Shown in pieces: positions 1 through 7,068 of a stretch of 15,505 bases of DNA (its first letter is position 1; each line of letters opens with the position of its first letter). Made by a program: the position numbers and the translations under genes. Source of the stretch: an uncultured Kiritimatiellota bacterium (GTDB lineage Bacteria > Verrucomicrobiota > Kiritimatiellia > RFP12 > UBA1067); NCBI GenBank assembly GCA_934654805.1, contig CAKUGW010000074.1, positions 1 to 15,505 of the forward strand, written 5' to 3'. The notes under the pieces are model-generated. The model did not search any database and was not told where the DNA came from. It saw only the letters and a list, made by a program, of their open reading frames with translations.

Positions 1-2186
1 GCGAGGGGCGCGACAGCCGTTGCGGGCATCGCGTTCAAGCAGGTGTTGTTTCAATTCACGCGCCCGCGAGGGGCGCGACGGCTTGTCCTTGACAGCCGCA
101 CGGAATTCGTTCACGTTTCAATTCACGCGCCCGCGAGGGGCGCGACCGCAGCAGTCGGCGAGGGGATGCCCATATAGTCGTTTCAATTCACGCGCCCGCG
201 AGGGGCGCGACCCCATTGCGCACCAATCGCGCCTTGCTTACCATTAGTTTCAATTCACGCGCCCGCGAGGGGCGCGACTGTTTTCGGATTTATAAGTTTA
301 TTCATGGCTATGGTTTCAATTCACGCGCCCGCGAGGGGCGCGACTCGACACTCTTCCGCTATTCGACGCGCATACTCGTTTCAATTCACGCGCCCGCGAG
401 GGGCGCGACAATTTGAAGATCAGCTCAAGGCCGCCGGCTTCGAGTTTCAATTCACGCGCCCGCGAGGGGCGCGACACGTTGACTGAGACGGCTATCTATA
501 TGGGGACCTCGTTTCAATTCACGCGCCCGCGAGGGGCGCGACTACAAGGTTCAGCGGCGCGTGAGGAAGGACGGAAGTTTCAATTCACGCGCCCGCGAGG
601 GGCGCGACCGGCTGCCACAGCGGCGTCGTCGAGGTCTACGAGTTTCAATTCACGCGCCCGCGAGGGGCGCGACTTATACGGGCACTTTGTACAAGCTCTA
701 GGCTCAGGTTTCAATTCACGCGCCCGCGAGGGGCGCGACGCCAAGTACGCGAAGACGGAGATCCCGCAGCCGATGCGGTTTCAATTCACGCGCCCGCGAG
801 GGGCGCGACCTTCTCGCTCTGCACAGCAAGAGAAGGCAACGAGTTTCAATTCACGCGCCCGCGAGGGGCGCGACAAGGACACGGGCAAACGGCGGATTCT
901 CCTCAATGTTTCAATTCACGCGCCCGCGAGGGGCGCGACTTGACATCCTTCGCAGGATGGCGCACATAACCAGTTTCAATTCACGCGCCCGCGAGGGGCG
1001 CGACGATGCGCCGCCAGCGGACTGACGAGTATTGGCCCGTTTCAATTCACGCGCCCGCGAGGGGCGCGACTGACGGTTCGGCTTATTCGCTCCTTCCTCG
1101 CGGCGTTTCAATTCACGCGCCCGCGAGGGGCGCGACTTTCGCCGCCTCGACAGGCGGCTGAACGACTGGCGGTTTCAATTCACGCGCCCGCGAGGGGCGC
1201 GACCCAATGTTCCCACAGCAACCGATTCGGGACGAAGTTTCAATTCACGCGCCCGCGAGGGGCGCGACGTTCGAATGATAAAAAAGATAATCGACCGACT
1301 ATGTTTCAATTCACGCGCCCGCGAGGGGCGCGACCCAAGCACGTTGAATCTCCGCCTGGTCGGCGGAGTTTCAATTCACGCGCCCGCGAGGGGCGCGACT
1401 ATGTGTCGAACCGCTATTGACAGTCAGATAGGTTTCAATTCACGCGCCCGCGAGGGGCGCGACTGCGCGTTTCGCGCGTGCGCGCGCGTGGAAGAAGTTT
1501 CAATTCACGCGCCCGCGAGGGGCGCGACTCGCTTACCATTCAACGACTTACGAAGCCGCTTGGTTTCAATTCACGCGCCCGCGAGGGGCGCGACTCCGAA
1601 CAAATTCGACTTTCGCGCCAGCACCGGTTTCAATTCACGCGCCCGCGAGGGGCGCGACACTGAACTTTGACAGAAGCAGCAGTCGGCGAAGGTTTCAATT
1701 CACGCGCCCGCGAGGGGCGCGACAGATTGAATTTGTTCGGACCTTGCGTATTAATGTTTCAATTCACGCGCCCGCGAGGGGCGCGACATAGCATCTTCAA
1801 GATTTGCGGGCGGCTGGCTGCCGTTTCAATTCACGCGCCCGCGAGGGGCGCGACAAGCGGCAGTTGGCGAAGGGATGCCAAAGTAATCGTTTCAATTCAC
1901 GCGCCCGCGAGGGGCGCGACGCCTTGCTTACCGTTGGTGAGCGGGATATTGCGAGTTTCAATTCACGCGCCCGCGAGGGGCGCGACCAATTACTCTCGGT
2001 AGGCCGTAGGCCGCGAGAGGTTTCAATTCACGCGCCCGCGAGGGGCGCGACACTATGGAGGCCACAAAGGCCGCCCTTGTGTCATCTGTTTCAATTCACG
2101 CGCCCGCGAGGGGCGCGACGCTATGCGGGGCCGTAACCGTCACGGGAGGCATATGTTTCAATTCACGCGCCCGCGAGGGGCGCGAC
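1..2186 (-). CRISPR. Type I-C CRISPR array, 33 full repeats plus one cut repeat, 33 spacers
   Basis: A 32-bp repeat (first full copy 48-79, last 2155-2186; a cut copy at 1-14) recurs every 64-70 bp. On the plus strand it starts GTTTCAATTCACGCG and ends GGGGCGCGAC, and I saw no variant copy. Spacers are 32-38 nt, mostly 33-35; the longest (38 nt) is at 740-777. Read on the minus strand the repeat is GT, then a 7-bp stem (CGCGCCC/GGGCGCG) around a CTCGC loop, then TGAATTGAAAC. That fits type I-C repeats and the known 11-nt 5' handle left after Cas5c cleavage. The GAAAC end, the minus-strand cas genes and the leader on the right all put transcription on the minus strand. The newest spacers should therefore be near 2120-2154 and the oldest at the left edge, where the array continues outside the window. 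Several spacers overlap the same protospacers (see findings). Confidence 0.99.
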
Positions 2187-2192
2187 GGCGGG

Positions 2193-2202
2193 TATTTTAT
2201 CA
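2193..2202 (-). promoter_or_regulatory. Candidate extended -10 promoter for pre-crRNA
   Basis: On the minus strand this reads TGATAAAATA. It differs at one base from the TGNTATAATA element found in front of purA, tkt and the FlbD-like gene in this window. A TTAACA hexamer at 2219-2224 is a possible -35, but it lies 19 nt from TAAAAT. Transcription would start about 7 nt downstream, essentially at the leader-repeat junction (2186/2187). This is inference from motif similarity only. Confidence 0.4.
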
Positions 2203-2333
2203 TATTGTTTTCGTTAGGTGTTAACGGCTCTTTCCGCGAGCCCCCTTTTCACGTGAATTTCTCAGCGTCAAAATCATCTGCTTCAATTGTCAATGATCAG
2301 TAGAATACCTGTGTTCGCGCACACGACATCCCT

Positions 2334-2378
2334 TCCGCGAACCTCCCCGTAAGCAGATGTGAGCTTCACGTTCGCGGA
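2334..2378. repeat. Inverted repeat in the leader (9-bp arms)
   Basis: TCCGCGAAC at 2334-2342 is the exact reverse complement of GTTCGCGGA at 2370-2378, with 27 nt between. A near copy (TCCGCGAGC) lies at 2233-2241, and GTTCGCG recurs at 2313-2319 inside the smaller symmetry GTGT-TCGCGC-ACAC (2311-2324). The right arm ends 11 nt from the cas2 stop. It could be a protein-binding site or a weak transcript end for the cas operon. There is no T-tract, so a standard terminator is unlikely. Confidence 0.5.
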
Positions 2379-2388
2379 GGCTTCTCGC

Positions 2389-2679
2389 TCAGAGAACAAG
2401 CGGATCTTCCACGTCTAGCGCAGGCTTTGCGCCATAATGCTCGATCCGCCTTTGGTAATCACGTCCCAGATAGTAATACCGCAAACTGTCCGTCTCCTCG
2501 TCACAGATTGCCTCAAGCGAGTCCTTCAAGGCCGTCCATTGCGCAGGATCGACATTGCACTCGAATACGGAATTCTGGACACGAATGCCGTAGTCCATGC
2601 ACCTCTTCGCGATCCTCCGCAAGCGCCGTCGTCCCGGAAGATCGACCGTCGAAACATCGTAGCTCACCAGCACCATCAT
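2389..2679 (-). CDS. cas2: CRISPR-associated endonuclease Cas2 (type I-C)
   Basis: 96 aa, the usual length for Cas2. Cas2 forms the dimer that bridges two Cas1 dimers in the spacer-integration complex. The N-terminus MMVLVSYDVST carries the conserved Asp (residue 8) of the first beta strand. It is followed by the RRRLRRIAKRCMDYGIRVQ helix and NSVFEC strand typical of the ferredoxin-like fold, and by an RYYYLG strand. The first of two adjacent ATGs is chosen because AGGAGGTG lies 7 nt upstream; starting at the second (2676) would give 95 aa. The Shine-Dalgarno begins at the cas1 stop codon and the gap to cas1 is 13 nt, so the two are likely co-translated. It is the last cas gene before the leader. 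The longer open frame reaching 2961 is only the shadow of cas1. Confidence 0.96.
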   Translation of the reverse strand: MMVLVSYDVSTVDLPGRRRLRRIAKRCMDYGIRVQNSVFECNVDPAQWTALKDSLEAICDEETDSLRYYYLGRDYQRRIEHYGAKPALDVEDPLVL

Positions 2680-2692
2680 CTGTCGCACCTCC

Positions 2693-3715
2693 TCACTTCG
2701 CGATGAACGGCGGATAGGCATCAAGATCCCCTCGCAGATGTCGCGCCAGCAACTGCGCCTGAACGAACGGAAAGAGCCCATGCGCAATCTTCTCGCCCAG
2801 AAACGGATGCACCGACTCCTCGCGCTTCCGATTCTGCCACTCGACAAGGACTGCCTTCCGCGCCGCCTCGGACATCTCCACCGCGCCCGACTCCGAAAAG
2901 ACGAAGTCCTTCCGCCGGACTTGTCCACGATTGACCAGCGACAGCGCCACGCGATCCGCAAAGAACGCGCGGAACTCCTCCATCAGGTCCAGGGCAAGAC
3001 TCGCACGCCCCGGACGCAGCGCGTGCAGGAATCCTATCTGAGCATCCATCCCCACGCTCTTCACCGCGCCTTCGCAATCATGCGCCAGCAGCATGTACAG
3101 AAACGAGAGAAGCGCATTCATCGGATCGCGCGGCGGACGGCGCGTACGTCCGTCCATCCTGAAATCATCCCCCTGCGCCACCACAAGCGAATTGAAGGCT
3201 CCGAAATAGTCTGCCGCCGCCTCCCCTTCCAGACCACGGGCCTCATCCAGCGTGTGTCCAAAGCGAAGGCGTTGCACGACATTCGCAAGGCGCGTCACCG
3301 CTGCCGCACACGCTGCGTCCGCGCCGTGATCACGCAATCGCCGCTGAAGGACCGTGCGCGCGTTCAGCACTTTTCCAATGACCATGCTGCGCGCGATGTC
3401 CGCCGCGCGCGCCTGATCGTCCGCCGCCTTCATCTGTGCCACGCGCAGCAGCACGTTTCCGCTCTTCCCACCCTCGACTCGCGCCAGCGGACGTCCGTTC
3501 TCCGTCAGGAAACTGACGTTAACGCCGCGTTCCGCGCAAAGCCCCAGAAGAAACGGACTTACCAGCACGTTCCCAAAGCAGACGAGTCCCTGCAGCGTGT
3601 GGATCGGAAGCCGCATCACGGCCTTCTGCTCGCGCTCGGCAACGATTGTCTCGCCTTCTCGATGAAGGTAGATGCCTTGCGTCGTGACATAGAGCGTGTT
3701 CAGGAGCTTCTTCAT
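2693..3715 (-). CDS. cas1: CRISPR-associated integrase Cas1 (type I-C)
   Basis: 340 aa, normal for a I-C Cas1. It is the metal-dependent integrase that joins new spacers to the leader-end repeat with Cas2 and Cas4. It has an N-terminal beta domain (about 1-90) and a C-terminal helical catalytic domain. The likely metal-binding triad is visible: E163 in GLEGEAAADYF, H231 in IGFLHALRPGR and D243 in LALDLMEEFR. I chose the ATG at 3715 rather than the in-frame GTG at 3721, because AGGAGG sits 7 nt before the ATG but directly abuts the GTG. The ATG overlaps the cas4 stop as ATGA, indicating translational coupling. Nothing looks degraded. Confidence 0.97.
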   Translation of the reverse strand: MKKLLNTLYVTTQGIYLHREGETIVAEREQKAVMRLPIHTLQGLVCFGNVLVSPFLLGLCAERGVNVSFLTENGRPLARVEGGKSGNVLLRVAQMKAADDQARAADIARSMVIGKVLNARTVLQRRLRDHGADAACAAAVTRLANVVQRLRFGHTLDEARGLEGEAAADYFGAFNSLVVAQGDDFRMDGRTRRPPRDPMNALLSFLYMLLAHDCEGAVKSVGMDAQIGFLHALRPGRASLALDLMEEFRAFFADRVALSLVNRGQVRRKDFVFSESGAVEMSEAARKAVLVEWQNRKREESVHPFLGEKIAHGLFPFVQAQLLARHLRGDLDAYPPFIAK

Positions 3716-4380
3716 GCGCACACCTCCTCAAGCTGGCGCGTCAGCCAGGCGCGAGCGGACTTGCCCTGCTCCTTCGGGCGACAGTCGTCCACGAGCGAGC
3801 AGGACGCGCACCACTTGCCATACTCGCCCTTCGGAACGACGCCGGCCGCCATCAGCCGCCGCACGTCGTCCACCGTCCGTTCGGTCAATGCCCGCAGCGC
3901 CGCGTCAAAGGGAACGTCCAGCCGCCGCCGCGTCTCGCCATAGAAAAGCGCCCCGGCCGGAATGCCCACGCCCAGCATCTCCTCCAGGCACATCGCCTGC
4001 GCGCAGAGCTGGACCTCGTCAGCGCGATGCGCCTTGGGCTTGCCGCGCTTATACTCGACGGGGAACGGCGCCCACCGCCCCGACAGCCCCGGCAACGGTA
4101 CGCCCGTCGCACCCGCCTCGTCGATGCGGCGGAACTCGACCATGTCCGCGACGCCGGCGACGCCAAGACGCCGCGAGACGAGCCGGAGGGCCGTCGCCAG
4201 GCGCACGTCGCGTCGCGTCTCGTGTTCGCGCCGATCGACCCGCTCGTGCAGGACACGCCCCTGCGCCGTCAGCGCATTCTCCATCCATATCCCCTCCAGA
4301 TAGATGAGCGCGCACTGCCGCAGGCAGAACACGGCGTGCTGCAGCGCGGAGAGCGGAATCAGCTCATCGTCGGGGATCAT
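3712..4380 (-). CDS. cas4: CRISPR-associated exonuclease Cas4 (Dna2/RecB-type nuclease)
   Basis: 222 aa, typical of I-C Cas4. It trims prespacers and helps choose PAM-adjacent protospacers together with Cas1-Cas2. The RecB-nuclease residues are recognisable: H45 (GRVLHERVD), D79 (GVADMVEF), E109 and K111 (PVEYKRGK) and Q124 (DEVQLCAQA). The iron-sulphur cluster cysteines appear as C19/C23 in FCLRQCALIYLEG and C191, C194 and C200 in WCASCSLVDDC. It therefore looks intact and should bind a 4Fe-4S cluster. The ATG lies 20 nt after the cas7 stop; no strong Shine-Dalgarno is seen, so translation may depend on the upstream gene. Its stop overlaps the cas1 start by 4 nt. Confidence 0.96.
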   Translation of the reverse strand: MIPDDELIPLSALQHAVFCLRQCALIYLEGIWMENALTAQGRVLHERVDRREHETRRDVRLATALRLVSRRLGVAGVADMVEFRRIDEAGATGVPLPGLSGRWAPFPVEYKRGKPKAHRADEVQLCAQAMCLEEMLGVGIPAGALFYGETRRRLDVPFDAALRALTERTVDDVRRLMAAGVVPKGEYGKWCASCSLVDDCRPKEQGKSARAWLTRQLEEVCA

Positions 4381-4400
4381 GGACGGAGGGCTGCGCGATC

Positions 4401-5309
4401 CTACATCTCCATAACCTCGACACCGGCGGGCAGCGCGGCGCGGTCAATGGACAACGTGTAGTCCTTGAAGCTGCGCGGCACGGCAATCTCACCCTTGCGG
4501 GCGATCTGGACGAGGTCGAAGAGCCTGTGCGAGGGGGCGTTGCCCAACGCCGTCTCATGCTTGAAGACAATCAGCTTCTCCGTCGCCATAAGGCCACGCG
4601 CCGCCGAATGATCCTGGTCGAACATGCCGACCAGCGCCTTCCAAAGCTCTTCGAGGTCTTCCTGCGAGAAGCCCGTCTGGTGCGCCAAGGCCGGCGAGAC
4701 GAAACCATACGCCACATAAAGTCCGTACGAGACGGTGTTCTTGCGGCCCATCGTGCGGTTGTCGCCCCCCTGCTTTTCGGCCTCCGCTTCCGTCGCAACG
4801 GCCATGCGCGTGATGGAATGCTCCAGCGTGACGACCGGATCGACCGAGCGCGCAAACGTCAGCTGTACTGGGCCACGCACCTGACCAGCGTTCGCGCCCG
4901 TCGACATGACGGCGCCAAACGTGCGAATGTCAAAGTAGTCCTTGCACATCTGGTCGCGCGCCCGCGTGATCTCGCCGCCCTGGCCCTGGCCTTCCTTGTT
5001 GCGCTTCTTGCCGTCCGCCGAATCGGCAGGCGCCTTCGACAAGTCCACGCCAAGCTTCTTGTAGGCCGCGCCGATCTCGTTGTTGAGAATGGCCTTCTCC
5101 TTGACGAAGATGTCATAGCCCGCCTCCGTCCCCTTCGTCAGCTGGATGTAGTTGCGGACCTTGCGCTTGAGGCAGACATCGGTGACGAGGCCCTGCCCCG
5201 TCTCGGCATCGACGCGCGGCAGGTTGCCGGCATCAGGGTCGCCGTTCGGATTGCCGTCCTTGACGTCAAAGACGAGCATGAAGTCGTAACGATTCTTGAG
5301 TTCACTCAT
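4401..5309 (-). CDS. cas7: Type I-C Cascade backbone protein Cas7 (Csd2)
   Basis: 302 aa. Cas7c forms the helical filament that binds the crRNA spacer in the type I-C surveillance complex. The N-terminal signature NRYDFMLVFDVKDGNPNGDP (residues 6-25), followed by AGNLPRVD and LVTDVCLKRKVRNYI, is characteristic of the Csd2 family. The start at 5309 is chosen because an AAAGGA Shine-Dalgarno lies 8 nt upstream and homologues begin here. The frame stays open to 5417, but those 36 extra residues overlap the end of cas8c and look non-protein-like. The gap to cas8c is 34 nt. Confidence 0.96.
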   Translation of the reverse strand: MSELKNRYDFMLVFDVKDGNPNGDPDAGNLPRVDAETGQGLVTDVCLKRKVRNYIQLTKGTEAGYDIFVKEKAILNNEIGAAYKKLGVDLSKAPADSADGKKRNKEGQGQGGEITRARDQMCKDYFDIRTFGAVMSTGANAGQVRGPVQLTFARSVDPVVTLEHSITRMAVATEAEAEKQGGDNRTMGRKNTVSYGLYVAYGFVSPALAHQTGFSQEDLEELWKALVGMFDQDHSAARGLMATEKLIVFKHETALGNAPSHRLFDLVQIARKGEIAVPRSFKDYTLSIDRAALPAGVEVMEM

Positions 5310-5343
5310 GGTTGTGTTCCTTTTGCAGTTAATAAAACAGTCC

Positions 5344-5709
5344 TTATTCAGCGTCTTTCTTTGTGAAGAAGTCCTGTCGCTGGTGATAGTAGCCAATGGC
5401 GAACTGGCCCTGGTCATCCAGCGAGAGATGCGACGGGAACCGGGTGACTCCCGCGATGACCTCCTGCATCAGTTTCTCCAAGTTGACGGCAAAGCCCGGC
5501 TTTTCCTTTCTCAACTTGGAGAGGTGATGGTTCGCGAGGCGCATCAGGTTGCCGAACACGGAACTCGGCGTCGATGAGGCCGAAGCGTAGAACCGCTCCT
5601 TGATTGTCGCGTTGATCCCGGGGTTTGCCGCCTCCTGTATCCTTTCGAGAACGGCGAACAGCCGTCCGAGACGATAGCCCGCGTTTGTGTTTTCCTTGTC
5701 CAGACTCAC
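5344..5709 (-). CDS. cas11c: Cas11c small subunit, internal translation product of cas8c
   Basis: In known I-C systems the small Cascade subunit Cas11c is made from an internal start near the 3' end of cas8c. Here a GTG at codon 454 of cas8c (5707-5709) is in frame. It is preceded by AAAGGA at 5718-5723, 8 nt upstream, a proper Shine-Dalgarno inside a coding region. The product would be 121 aa starting MSLDKENTNAGYRLGRLFAV, mostly helical, with the expected helical-bundle segments (RLGRLFAVLERIQ, VFGNLMRLANHHLSKL, VNLEKLMQEVIAGV). The length matches the roughly 120 residues I recall for Cas11c. The presence of the element is seen in the sequence; its use is inferred from the family. Confidence 0.75.
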   Translation of the reverse strand: MSLDKENTNAGYRLGRLFAVLERIQEAANPGINATIKERFYASASSTPSSVFGNLMRLANHHLSKLRKEKPGFAVNLEKLMQEVIAGVTRFPSHLSLDDQGQFAIGYYHQRQDFFTKKDAE

Positions 5710-7068
5710 GGTCAGTTTCCTTTCGTTTTTGGGATTGCTAAAACGCCATTTGCGGTTGAGACAGCCTTTGATCAGTTTTGCGCGCGGATAGGTCACTTCA
5801 TGCTCGGCCTTGATGCGCATCAAGACGGACTGCAGCAGCGTCTCAGGGAACGGAAGGCCTTCGAGGATGCTCCGCATCACGTTCCCGGCAAGGTTCGGCG
5901 CGATGTTCTCCGACTTGCCCTGAACGGCGGTTGACACCAGAAGCCGCCAGAGCGACAGATGATCCCTGTCCTTCGGTCCGTGCGCAATCAGAAGGTCGTC
6001 AAAATAGGCACGAAACCGTCCCGCCATCTCCGCAACCGTTCCGACATGCCAGAAGCGGATGGCGATGCGAGCCGCGTTCGGCGAAAGACCGAGGACGTAG
6101 AACGTCGTCTTGTCCTCCGCGAACACGCCCGTCCCCGTTTGCGGCGACCTGAAAAGGACGGAGACGCTCTCGACAAGGCGATCGGGGTTGTCCTTCGGCG
6201 GCTCGGAAAAGAAGGCTGCCAACGCCGCCTCAAACGGGTCGTCCTTCCCGGCCCAGAAAACGACCGTGGCGTCGCCCACCATCATCTTCTGTTTTGAATC
6301 CTTCGACAGGAGCGTATTGAGAGCCGTCGTATATTCAAATGCCGATTGGACGCCGACTGGCGAGTTGTTCCCCTGCGACTTTCCGAACGACGTCGCCGCC
6401 TGGAAGTTGAACGACACGATATTGGCCCCCGTCGTGTTGGCGCCCGGGATGCCCTTCAGCGCCGGATGCAACACGGCAACCGGGCCTTTCTGGCCGCTCA
6501 CAAGGTCAACGCCCGTCTCGCCGTCGTCCAATCCGTCCGCAAGCCCGTTCACGGCCTCCTTTACGGCTGGAACGTCAAAGATCGTTCCGTCCTCGTTCAC
6601 GAACTTGAACGCCACAAACGCGCAGGTCTGGCGCGCCTCCTTCCAGGGCTCATGCGCGTCCAACTGGGACGGCATGTCGGCGGACGACAGAAAGCGAAGC
6701 ACCGCACCGATTTCCGGGACAGCCGCAAAGGGACGAAGCCGATCCATGAACGCCTCGTGCTGCCTGGCCACGCGACTTGGATTGCCGCCTTCCTTGCAGA
6801 CGATTCCCGTCACGTATTCAACATTGTCCCAGAGGAAATAGGGTTCGATGCCGACCGTACGCTTCACCGACTGCGGAACGGCAAACGCGCGGGCGCGCAG
6901 TTTCTTGCCAATCCTCTCTTGCGTATCCTCGACATTGACAAGTCTGCCATCCCTGTCCAAGACGATCAGATAGGGAATCTCCTTCCGTTCCCACCCGAAC
7001 GGCGCAATGCCCGATTCGGGATCGGCGGCCTTGCGGTCATAGTAGCCCTTGAGCGCCTGAAGGATCAT
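5344..7068 (-). CDS. cas8c: Type I-C Cascade large subunit Cas8c (Csd1)
   Basis: 574 aa, the usual size for Cas8c/Csd1. It is the large subunit that recognises the PAM and helps open target DNA. The N-terminus MILQALKGYYDRKA, PFGWERKEIPYLIVLD and the segment GIEPYFLWDNVEYVTGI are typical of the family. The C-terminal 121 residues, ending IGYYHQRQDFFTKKDAE, form the Cas11-like domain that can also be made separately. The start is supported by GGAGGTG 5 nt before the ATG, and the ATG overlaps the cas5c stop as ATGA. No frame disruption is seen. Confidence 0.96.
   Translation of the reverse strand: MILQALKGYYDRKAADPESGIAPFGWERKEIPYLIVLDRDGRLVNVEDTQERIGKKLRARAFAVPQSVKRTVGIEPYFLWDNVEYVTGIVCKEGGNPSRVARQHEAFMDRLRPFAAVPEIGAVLRFLSSADMPSQLDAHEPWKEARQTCAFVAFKFVNEDGTIFDVPAVKEAVNGLADGLDDGETGVDLVSGQKGPVAVLHPALKGIPGANTTGANIVSFNFQAATSFGKSQGNNSPVGVQSAFEYTTALNTLLSKDSKQKMMVGDATVVFWAGKDDPFEAALAAFFSEPPKDNPDRLVESVSVLFRSPQTGTGVFAEDKTTFYVLGLSPNAARIAIRFWHVGTVAEMAGRFRAYFDDLLIAHGPKDRDHLSLWRLLVSTAVQGKSENIAPNLAGNVMRSILEGLPFPETLLQSVLMRIKAEHEVTYPRAKLIKGCLNRKWRFSNPKNERKLTVSLDKENTNAGYRLGRLFAVLERIQEAANPGINATIKERFYASASSTPSSVFGNLMRLANHHLSKLRKEKPGFAVNLEKLMQEVIAGVTRFPSHLSLDDQGQFAIGYYHQRQDFFTKKDAE

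Larger units (their letters stand above)
2187..2388 (-). promoter_or_regulatory. CRISPR leader between cas2 and the array
   Basis: This 202-bp non-coding stretch separates the cas2 stop from the leader-proximal repeat. The part next to the repeat (2191-2215) is AT-rich, unlike the surrounding GC-rich DNA. It contains a perfect 10-bp palindrome TTCACGTGAA at 2248-2257, a TTGACA-like box on the minus strand at 2288-2293 without a good -10 partner, and copies of TCCGCGA(A/G)C. No convincing ORF is present. Its position makes it the expected site of spacer integration and of pre-crRNA promotion, inferred from the general arrangement of type I-C loci. Confidence 0.8.

Noticed and set aside
476..510. 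Spacer that could be a distant match to spacer 1659-1691 (both read TLTE on the plus strand)
   Set aside because: Identity is only about 70 percent over 20 nt, and the minus-strand frame in line with the other spacers contains a stop.
1529..1562. Spacer sharing GCTTACCATT with spacer 212-246
   Set aside because: A single 10-nt match among 33 spacers is roughly expected by chance, and the overlap does not extend, unlike the other shared sites.
20..2303. Many plus- and minus-strand open frames across the array, translating to repeated FNSRAREGRD or SIHAPARGAT peptides
   Set aside because: They are translations of the CRISPR repeat, whose unit length keeps short frames open. They are not genes.
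2738..3943. 401-codon plus-strand frame opposite cas1 and cas4
   Set aside because: It is antisense to two clearly conserved cas genes and has no ribosome site or recognisable domain.
5310..5417. N-terminal extension of cas7
   Set aside because: It overlaps the cas8c end, and the family start MSELKNRYDF has a good Shine-Dalgarno.
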